Assembly (NCBI GenBank): GCA_021162265.1
Contig: JAGGZA010000123.1
Span: 1-5,951 of the forward strand
DNA: 5,951 nucleotides
Source of the DNA: Candidatus Aerophobota bacterium
GTDB lineage: Bacteria > Aerophobota > Aerophobia > Aerophobales > B3-G15
Reading direction: 5' to 3'
Below the pieces are notes generated by a model. That model had not been told where the DNA came from. It searched no databases and worked only from the letters and a program-made list of their open reading frames with translations. Shown one piece after another: positions 1-4,957 of this stretch. The stretch's first letter is position 1. Each line of letters starts with the position of its first letter. A program made the position numbers and the translations under genes.

Positions 1-142
1 GAAACACCTTCTCCACATCAACATAGGCTGTTCTTTTAAAAACCTCCTCAAGAATATCACAGCTTGCCATCTGAGAAACAATTCCCAGAGACAGTGCAAA
101 AACCAGAATACCTAAACTCGCTATTTTTATCTTCTTTCGCAT
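1..142 (-). CDS. Skp/OmpH-like exported protein, N-terminal fragment (runs off the window)
   Basis: Only the first 47 codons are visible; the gene continues past base 1. The start is the ATG at 142-140, with an AAAGGAG-type ribosome binding site 8-9 bases upstream. The product begins with MRKK, then a hydrophobic core (about residues 7-22), which is a typical export signal. After it comes RTAYVDVEKVF (residues 37-47), which resembles the start of the mature region of OmpH/Skp-family periplasmic chaperones, where a strand reading roughly IAYVDvqkVf precedes the coiled-coil arms. Skp-type proteins hold unfolded outer-membrane proteins in the periplasm. Cys28 sits in a MASC context followed by Asp, so lipid attachment is possible, though Met at -3 makes a weak lipobox. 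It lies 17 bases downstream of the ybeY stop, so it is probably the last visible gene of the phoH operon. The export signal is clear; the family call rests on a short stretch. Confidence 0.6.
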   Translation of the reverse strand, partial: MRKKIKIASLGILVFALSLGIVSQMASCDILEEVFKRTAYVDVEKVF

Positions 143-159
143 CAAACACTCCTTTCTAA

Positions 160-621
160 TTAAACTATATTCTCTTTCCTGCCAAGTAACTTTAAAATTC
201 CCCTCTCCTTTTCCTCCATTAATTTCCTCTCCTCCTCTCTGTCATCTCTGTACCCGAGAAGATGAAGAACCCCATGGATAACAAGGAGTAAAAGCTCATC
301 CTCCAGAGAATGACCTCTTTCCTCCGCCTGATAGACTGCTACATCTGGACAGACAACTACCTCACCTAAAAGCTCCTTTGCGGGTCCAACCTCCTCCTTA
401 AAGGGAAAAGCTAAAACATCAGTAAGAGAAGATTTTCTTTTGAACTTTAAGTTAAGTCCCCTCATAATGGATGAGGGAACAAGCACAAGGCTTACCTCTT
501 TTTCTCTTTCTCCCTTTTTCCCTTCCCTGGCAAGGGTGAGAAGCACAGCCTTCTTCAGAAGGGATTCAGGAACTTTTTTCCCCCACATGTTGTTTATTTC
601 TACCTTTCCTCTTCCCTTCAT
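160..621 (-). CDS. ybeY: Endoribonuclease YbeY (rRNA maturation factor)
   Basis: A 153-residue protein of normal YbeY length. YbeY is a cytoplasmic zinc-dependent endoribonuclease needed for 16S rRNA 3'-end maturation and 70S ribosome quality control. The family pattern runs the full length: an N-terminal strand VEINN (7-11), the LN...TDVLAFPF block (56-74; L56, N57, TDVLAF 67-72), GEVVVCPDVA (86-95), and the metal motif HGVLHLLGY (116-124) with His116 and His120. The third ligand is normally the His of GYDH; here the motif reads GYRDD, placing Asp at that position (126). The conserved Arg of the usual YRGKD segment appears as Lys61. The ATG at 621-619 is chosen because the next Met would cut off the conserved first strand; its ribosome binding site is weak (GAAGAG). 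It overlaps the 3' end of the 7TM-HD gene by 56 bases, which implies translational coupling. Confidence 0.93.
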   Translation of the reverse strand: MKGRGKVEINNMWGKKVPESLLKKAVLLTLAREGKKGEREKEVSLVLVPSSIMRGLNLKFKRKSSLTDVLAFPFKEEVGPAKELLGEVVVCPDVAVYQAEERGHSLEDELLLLVIHGVLHLLGYRDDREEERKLMEEKERGILKLLGRKENIV

Positions 622-2047
622 CCAGCATCTCTTCAGGGTATCTTTTTCTTGTATGGGATAAACCTGTCAATACACGGACAAAAGCTTCAGCGATAAGATT
701 TAAATCCCGCAAACTAAGGTCTGCCTCATCCAGTTGATGGTCCTTAAGCTTATTGTCTATAACCTTTTGCACTCTCTCTTTAATCTCCTTAGAGCTTTTT
801 CCCGAGGAAAAACGGAAGTCAGCTTCCACAGAATCAGCCAGCATAACTATAGCTGCTTCCTTTGTCCGGGGTTTTGGTCCTGGATAGCGAAAGTCAGATT
901 CATTTACAGGTTCCTTCCCCTTTTTTTCTAAAAGAGCTTTACGATAAAAATAAGCTATGAGACTTGTCCCATGATGTTGAGCAATTATATCTATAACAAC
1001 CTGGGGCAGCCGGAAAATCCTGGCAAGCTCTACACCATCCTTTACATGAGATATTATTATCATTGAAGAAAGGTTAGGGCTGACCCTCGAATGGTAATCA
1101 TCACCTTCTTTCATCCTTACATTCTCATAGAAAAAGTGGGGACGGGTTACCTTACCCACATCATGGTAATAAGCCCCAACTCTGGCTAAAAGAGGATTAG
1201 CACCAATATTCTCTGCAGCAGCAACTGCAAGAGAGGCAACAGTGATTGTATGATGATAGGTTCCCGGGGCTTCTATGGATAACCTGTGCAAAAGAGGATG
1301 GTTAAGATCGGCAAGTTCAAGGAGACGAATGTCAGTGGTAATCCCAAAGTAAGTTTCAAAGTAAGGAAGGGTTATGTTAACAAGTATACTGGAAAAAATA
1401 CCGCTGCCAAGACCCCACAGAACCCCGAAAAAAGGCTCCATGGATGAAAAATTTTCAAGTAAACCTACTCCTCCAAAGGAAGAGATATTTACCACACCCA
1501 CCCAGAAGCCAACTCTTGTTATATCCGTTCTATGATGTATTATTGAAGCTCCATATACTCCAGCCATTCCTCCACAAAACCACACCGGTAAAAGCTGAAA
1601 TTCCCCGGAAGAAAAGGCAAAAAGAATACAAACTGTGGAAAGGGCTAAAATGGAAAGAGGAATATTAAAAAAAAGAGAAAAAAGGATGGAGAGAAAAGCA
1701 ACAGGTATAAAGATATCGGGTATTTGAGGAACACTCATAACAATCCTGCCCATAAGGGTTGTTCCTATCAAAATAATTGCAGAAAGAAGCAGATGCTTTC
1801 CTGACAAAAACTCTGGATAAAAATGCAGGATAGCTACAGATAAGATGCAGATAAAAACCTGGGTAACCACCAGAATACCCACTCTGGAGTGAAAAGGGAG
1901 AGAAGAAAAAAGTGCCAGAGTTAAAAAAATTCCGCATCCTGTTCCCACAAACCATATCCAGAAGGGTATACGAGAACGAGTAAAAAGGTCCTGCACTCTT
2001 ATAAGTTCAGAAAACCTGAATTCTTTTCTCTCCACTCTCCTCAACAT
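566..2047 (-). CDS. 7TM-HD membrane phosphohydrolase, PgpH/YqfF-like (probable c-di-AMP phosphodiesterase), lacking the extracellular domain
   Basis: A 493-residue membrane protein. After a short charged N-terminus (1-27) there are seven to eight hydrophobic segments between about residues 28 and 228, then a cytoplasmic HD domain (about 240-465). The junction carries the family signature: FGITTDIRLLELADLNHPLL (234-253), then EAPGTYHH (259-266) and GAYYHDVGK (291-299). The metal and catalytic residues known from PgpH all have counterparts: His266, the His295-Asp296 pair, His334, His358/His359 and Asp405. Characterised PgpH enzymes hydrolyse c-di-AMP at the inner membrane. They are usually 700 residues or longer, with a large extracellular 7TMR-HDED domain after the first helix; here the second helix follows almost directly. 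The start codon overlaps the phoH stop (TAATG), with an AAAGGA ribosome binding site 6 bases upstream. The family is certain; the c-di-AMP substrate is inferred from relatives. Confidence 0.92.
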   Translation of the reverse strand: MLRRVERKEFRFSELIRVQDLFTRSRIPFWIWFVGTGCGIFLTLALFSSLPFHSRVGILVVTQVFICILSVAILHFYPEFLSGKHLLLSAIILIGTTLMGRIVMSVPQIPDIFIPVAFLSILFSLFFNIPLSILALSTVCILFAFSSGEFQLLPVWFCGGMAGVYGASIIHHRTDITRVGFWVGVVNISSFGGVGLLENFSSMEPFFGVLWGLGSGIFSSILVNITLPYFETYFGITTDIRLLELADLNHPLLHRLSIEAPGTYHHTITVASLAVAAAENIGANPLLARVGAYYHDVGKVTRPHFFYENVRMKEGDDYHSRVSPNLSSMIIISHVKDGVELARIFRLPQVVIDIIAQHHGTSLIAYFYRKALLEKKGKEPVNESDFRYPGPKPRTKEAAIVMLADSVEADFRFSSGKSSKEIKERVQKVIDNKLKDHQLDEADLSLRDLNLIAEAFVRVLTGLSHTRKRYPEEMLDEGKRKGRNKQHVGEKSS

Positions 2048-3006
2048 TACCCATCCTTTTTTTCGTAACTCTCATACGCCTTAACTATTTCCTGAACCAG
2101 TCTGTGTCTTACCACATCCTTCCTTGTTAGATAAACAATCTGAATTCCCCTTATTCCCTTAAAAAGTGACTGTGCCTCAACGAGTCCCGAAGTCTTATGA
2201 GATGGAAGGTCTATCTGAGTAATATCCCCCGTTATAACTACCTTGGAACCAAACCCGAGTCTTGTCAGAAACATCTTCATCTGCTCATGGGTCGTATTTT
2301 GTGCTTCATCAAGTATAATGAAAGCCTCGTTTAAAGTCCTCCCTCTCATATAAGCAAGTGGAGCAACCTCAATTATTCCCTGTTCCATAAAGGAATGAAA
2401 CCTGTTAGCAAGAAGCATTTCGTAAAGAGCATCATAGAGAGGGCGAAGGTAAGGCTCAACTTTTTCTTCAAGTCCTCCAGGGAGAAAACCAAGTTTTTCA
2501 CCAGCTTCTACAGTTGGTCGGGTTAGAATTATCCTGGCAACCTCACCTTTTTCAAGGCTCGCCACAGCCATGGCTACAGCCAGATAAGTCTTGCCTGTCC
2601 CGGCAGGACCGATAACAAAAACAACATCGTTCTTCTTTACAGCTTCCACATATTTTTTTTGCCCCTCTGTATAAGGTCTTATCTTTTTACCTCTGGGCGT
2701 GGTGATAACTACCTGCGAGGAATACTCCTCAAGATGGGAGTTCTTGCCCTCTTTTATTCTCTTCAGGGCAAGTTCAAGGTCTCTTTTATCAGGTATAAAG
2801 CCCTCGTGCAACTGGCTTAAAAACTCCTCTATAAGCCTCTTTGCCCTGTCAACATCCCTCTCCTCTCCTCTTATTTTTAACGAATTATCTCTTAAAACAA
2901 ATTCTACCCCAAGACTATTCTCTATTAATCTCAAGTTTTCATCTTTCCTGCCAAACAGGAGCAGGATATTGGAGAAGTTATCCACCTTTACCTGTGCCAC
3001 TTTCAT
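2047..3006 (-). CDS. phoH: PhoH family protein (KH-like domain plus P-loop ATPase)
   Basis: A 319-residue protein of typical PhoH/YbeZ length. Residues about 10-66 form a small KH-like, putative RNA-binding region. The ATPase domain follows from about 105: Walker A GPAGTGKT (133-140), the family-specific LTRPTVEAGEKLGFLPG (161-177), MRGRT (220-224), Walker B IILDEAQN (230-237), and ITGDITQIDLP (258-268). These motifs are PhoH hallmarks and relate it to superfamily 1 helicases. PhoH is cytoplasmic, binds and hydrolyses ATP, and is functionally tied to YbeY and RNA metabolism, although its exact reaction is not settled. The ATG at 3006-3004 has an AAGGGG ribosome binding site about 9 bases upstream. 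A strong promoter lies directly before it, so phoH should be the first gene of the phoH/7TM-HD/ybeY operon. No key residue is missing. Confidence 0.96.
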   Translation of the reverse strand: MKVAQVKVDNFSNILLLFGRKDENLRLIENSLGVEFVLRDNSLKIRGEERDVDRAKRLIEEFLSQLHEGFIPDKRDLELALKRIKEGKNSHLEEYSSQVVITTPRGKKIRPYTEGQKKYVEAVKKNDVVFVIGPAGTGKTYLAVAMAVASLEKGEVARIILTRPTVEAGEKLGFLPGGLEEKVEPYLRPLYDALYEMLLANRFHSFMEQGIIEVAPLAYMRGRTLNEAFIILDEAQNTTHEQMKMFLTRLGFGSKVVITGDITQIDLPSHKTSGLVEAQSLFKGIRGIQIVYLTRKDVVRHRLVQEIVKAYESYEKKDG

Positions 3007-3033
3007 AATTTAAGTCCCCTTTTGCGTTTTTTT

Positions 3034-3061
3034 ATTATCTAAATTAATATTTTCCTGTCAA
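3034..3061 (-). promoter_or_regulatory. Sigma70-type promoter for the phoH operon
   Basis: On the minus strand a perfect -35 hexamer TTGACA (3061-3056) is followed by a 16-base AT-rich spacer and GATAAT (3039-3034), five of six matches to TATAAT. Transcription would begin near 3027, giving a leader of about 20 bases before the phoH ATG. The -35 box overlaps the TGA stop codon of the upstream NYN gene, so phoH and the genes after it can be expressed independently of that gene. No terminator is visible between them, so read-through is also possible. Confidence 0.72.
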
Positions 3062-3582
3062 CCTGGCTTTCTTTTCCTGTTTTTTACAGTTTTCTTCTTT
3101 AAGATTTCTCTTAAAGTATCACCGGAGATAAGATGGGATACAAATGGATTAGCTTGAGGGGAATACCTTTTGTTAATAAAATCAAGAGAAATTTTAACCT
3201 CGTTAAGAAAGCTTTTAGGAGAGACAGGAATTATCTTATCATCAAGAACTGTCATTCCCTGAGCAAGGTCAGAGGTAATGACATAAATGTAGGTATACCT
3301 TGATTTATTTTTAGCAATAAACCTCTCAATAAATGAATCAGCTGTTTTCCCTCCTGCCGTATAAACAACCTTTACAAGAGGGGAAACTTCCTGAACTCTC
3401 TCCTCTCCATCCCTTCTGTAAGCATCAAAAACCACATACCCCCTTATATTCTGCAGGGAACAGTGCCTGCACACCATTTCTATAAGCTTATCTTGAGCTT
3501 TATAGAGGCTCCGGGAAAGAAGTATTTTAAGGGAGGGAGATGCATAAATTACATTGTAACCGTCAACAAGAATTATCTTCAT
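3058..3582 (-). CDS. NYN-domain ribonuclease, Rae1/YacP family
   Basis: A 174-residue protein spanning a single NYN (PIN-like) domain, matching the usual length of YacP/Rae1 proteins. It opens with IILVDGYNVIY (3-13), the family signature with Asp7 and Asn10. It continues with VVFDAYRR (50-57, Asp53), VVYTAGGKTADSFIERF (72-88, Asp82, Glu86) and VITSDLAQG (101-109, Asp105). These acidic residues make up the expected metal-dependent nuclease site. The C-terminus is strongly basic (KKKTVKNRKRKPG, 162-174), compatible with RNA or ribosome contact. In Bacillus subtilis, Rae1 is a ribosome-associated endonuclease that cuts mRNA in the A site in a translation-dependent way; the same role here is inference. 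An in-frame TAA directly precedes the ATG at 3582-3580, so no earlier start is possible. It sits just upstream of the phoH operon, among other RNA-processing genes. Confidence 0.88.
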   Translation of the reverse strand: MKIILVDGYNVIYASPSLKILLSRSLYKAQDKLIEMVCRHCSLQNIRGYVVFDAYRRDGEERVQEVSPLVKVVYTAGGKTADSFIERFIAKNKSRYTYIYVITSDLAQGMTVLDDKIIPVSPKSFLNEVKISLDFINKRYSPQANPFVSHLISGDTLREILKKKTVKNRKRKPG

Positions 3583-3601
3583 TTAATAAAAATGTAAAAA
3601 A

Positions 3602-3633
3602 CCTCCTTTTTCTCCTTTATTCAGAAAAGGAGA
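3602..3633 (-). promoter_or_regulatory. Leader of the NYN gene: distant AGGAGG site and a purine/pyrimidine hairpin
   Basis: Between the ABC ATPase stop and the NYN start, the minus strand carries AGGAGG (3607-3602), but 19 bases from the ATG, much farther than usual. Just upstream, an 8-base inverted repeat TCTCCTTT / AAAGGAGA (3633-3626 and 3618-3611, 7-base loop) can form a hairpin. The segment CTCCTTTT (3632-3625) could pair instead with AAAAGGAG (3610-3603), hiding the AGGAGG and leaving GTTTTTT behind it, like a weak terminator. Either a weak terminator of the ABC gene or a mild attenuator is possible. The stems are AT-rich and short, so chance in a purine-rich stretch cannot be excluded. 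Confidence 0.3.
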
Positions 3634-3667
3634 GAGAAACTACCTTCTTTCAATCTGCAAAGGTAAG

Positions 3668-4768
3668 TTAAAAGATGGTTTCTTCTGTCTCTTTATCAAA
3701 TATGTGAGCAAGATCCATTCTGGCTGTAAATTCAGCTGTGTCTCCGGGTTGAAATGTAACATGAGGATCAAGACGAGCTACAAGGTCACTATCTTCATTT
3801 TTAATATGTACAATTTTCTCCGAGCCAAGCGGCTCAACTACCCAGATTGATGCTTTGAAAGTGGTCTCTGGTTCATAATCCTTCACAGTTTGAGTGTCCT
3901 GGATGTGCTCAGGTCTTATCCCCAGAATAGCCTCTTTGTCAATGTAATTTTCCAGAAGTTTTGCCTTGTCAGGAGGTATCCTCAGACTCATCCCTTTAGT
4001 ACGAGCATAGATATTTCCGTTCTTTTTAGCTATAACGCAATCTACAAAATTCATAGCAGGTGAACCGATAAAACCAGCCACATACTTGTTAATAGGATGG
4101 TCATATACATTTTGAGGAGTATCTACCTGCTGGATAACCCCTTCGTTCATCACCACAATCCTGTCTCCCATAGTCATAGCTTCCATCTGGTCATGGGTTA
4201 CATAAATTGTAGTTGTCTTAAGCCTCTGATGTAAAGCCAAAAGCTCTGCTCTCATAGCAATCCTTAGCTTTGCGTCAAGGTTGGAAAGAGGCTCATCAAA
4301 CAAAAATACCTTTGGATTCCTCACAATAGCTCTTCCCAGGGCAACTCTCTGGCGCTGCCCACCTGACAGTTCCTTGGGTTTCCTGTCAAGAAGCTCTCTT
4401 ATACCGAGAAGCTCTGCAGTTTGCTTTACAATCCTGTCAATATCACTTTTTGGAACCTTGCGAAGACGAAGTCCAAAGGACATGTTTCTGTAAACATCCA
4501 TATGAGGGTAAAGAGCGTAGTTCTGAAAAACCATAGCAATGTCTCTATCCTTGGGAGGAACATCATTAACAAGCCTGTCTCCGATGTAAATCTCCCCTGA
4601 AGTTACCTCCTCAAGTCCTGCAATAGTGCGAAGAGTGGTGGTCTTCCCGCACCCTGAAGGACCTACAAGGATAATGAACTCTCCATCCTTTATGTCCAGA
4701 CTGAAGTTCTTCACTGCAACCACTTTACCAAAAGCTTTGGTAACACTTTTTAACCTAACTTCCGCCAT
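3668..4768 (-). CDS. MalK/UgpC/MsmK-type ABC transporter ATP-binding protein (carbohydrate uptake, substrate unresolved)
   Basis: A full-length 366-residue ATPase subunit of the CUT1 sugar importer class. It binds two permease subunits on the cytoplasmic face of the inner membrane and powers uptake of oligosaccharides, glycerol-3-phosphate or similar solutes. The nucleotide-binding domain is intact: Walker A GPSGCGKT (36-43), Q-loop Gln82, signature LSGGQRQR (134-141), Walker B VFLFDEP (154-160), D-loop SNLDA (162-166) and switch His192 (YVTHDQ). The family-specific AGFIGSPAMNF (231-241) leads into a C-terminal regulatory TOBE/OB domain (about 240-360), including GIRPEH (283-288). No permease or binding-protein gene lies next to it, as with the shared ATPases MsmK/MsiK that serve several importers. 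The ATG at 4768-4766 has a weak GGGGT ribosome binding site and its own promoter. The sequence does not identify the sugar. Confidence 0.93.
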   Translation of the reverse strand: MAEVRLKSVTKAFGKVVAVKNFSLDIKDGEFIILVGPSGCGKTTTLRTIAGLEEVTSGEIYIGDRLVNDVPPKDRDIAMVFQNYALYPHMDVYRNMSFGLRLRKVPKSDIDRIVKQTAELLGIRELLDRKPKELSGGQRQRVALGRAIVRNPKVFLFDEPLSNLDAKLRIAMRAELLALHQRLKTTTIYVTHDQMEAMTMGDRIVVMNEGVIQQVDTPQNVYDHPINKYVAGFIGSPAMNFVDCVIAKKNGNIYARTKGMSLRIPPDKAKLLENYIDKEAILGIRPEHIQDTQTVKDYEPETTFKASIWVVEPLGSEKIVHIKNEDSDLVARLDPHVTFQPGDTAEFTARMDLAHIFDKETEETIF

Positions 4769-4791
4769 TTTTTTACCCCATATTCTTTTAA

Positions 4792-4819
4792 ATTATAGTA
4801 AACTATTTTAATCCTGCAA
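4792..4819 (-). promoter_or_regulatory. Putative sigma70-type promoter of the ABC ATPase gene
   Basis: The minus strand has a perfect TATAAT (4797-4792), with TTGCAG (4819-4814), three of six matches to TTGACA, 16 bases upstream. Transcription would start near 4785, leaving a leader of about 16 bases before the ATG at 4768. The -10 is good and the -35 weak, so an activator may be involved, or the gene may also be read from upstream. Confidence 0.5.
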
Positions 4820-4841
4820 TATTTAAAAATAACTAAACAGC

Positions 4842-4876
4842 CTCTGGAAGTCAAGACTTAATCTTAACTTCCAGAG
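4842..4876. terminator. Long hairpin between the porin-like and ABC genes (possible terminator)
   Basis: CTCTGGAAGT (4842-4851) and ACTTCCAGAG (4867-4876) are perfect 10-base inverted repeats. After one mismatch (4852/4866) the stem continues with AAGA/TCTT (4853-4856/4862-4865) around a 5-base loop, giving 14 pairs over 15 positions. On the minus strand it is followed by GTTTAGTTATTTTT, T-rich but not the immediate U-run of a classical intrinsic terminator. It may end or stabilise the porin transcript. Confidence 0.5.
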
Positions 4877-4877
4877 A

Positions 4878-4892
4878 TTGTTTAATAAACAA
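4878..4892. repeat. Perfect AT-rich 15-base dyad (possible operator)
   Basis: TTGTTTA and TAAACAA (4878-4884 and 4886-4892) are perfect 7-base arms around a single A. It lies between the two long hairpins and about 60 bases upstream of the putative -35 of the ABC ATPase gene. Dyads of this size and position can be repressor or activator sites, but AT-rich sequence produces them by chance more easily than GC-rich sequence. No regulator gene is in the window. Confidence 0.3.
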
Positions 4893-4902
4893 ATATTTAC
4901 GA

Positions 4903-4932
4903 GGGGCAAGCCTCTCGAGAATGGCTTGCCCC
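4903..4932. terminator. GC-rich hairpin after the porin-like gene (terminator or extragenic palindrome)
   Basis: GGGGCAAGCC (4903-4912) and GGCTTGCCCC (4923-4932) are perfect 10-base inverted repeats around a 10-base loop that itself contains the palindrome TCTCGAGA (4913-4920). It begins 25 bases past the porin-like stop codon, a natural place for transcript termination or 3'-end protection. On the minus strand it is followed by TCGTAAATATTTGTTT, not a tight U-run. Its high GC content stands out against the AT-rich surroundings, which is also typical of dispersed extragenic palindromes. Confidence 0.55.
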
Positions 4933-4957
4933 GAGATTTTAACTGCTCTTTATATTA

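Noticed and set aside
160..540. Pyrimidine-rich plus-strand tracts (CTCCTCCTCTCT and similar) as a repeat or triplex-forming element
   Set aside because: They are explained by Glu/Arg/Lys-rich coding on the minus strand with AGA/AGG/GAG/GAA codons in ybeY.
566..621. Possible frameshift or misannotated start where ybeY overlaps the 7TM-HD gene
   Set aside because: Both reading frames make sense through the overlap: the HD protein ends in a charged tail, and YbeY needs this region for its conserved first strand. The overlap is real rather than an error.
1665..1955. Minus-strand open frame of 96 codons within the 7TM-HD gene
   Set aside because: It overlaps the membrane region of a well-supported gene in another frame. 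Its Phe/Ser/Cys/Tyr-rich product is what a shifted hydrophobic reading gives.
2699..3013. Plus-strand open frame of 104 codons opposite the start of phoH
   Set aside because: It is antisense to the KH-like region of phoH, is rich in Ser/Leu from reversed Glu/Lys codons, and has no family signature.
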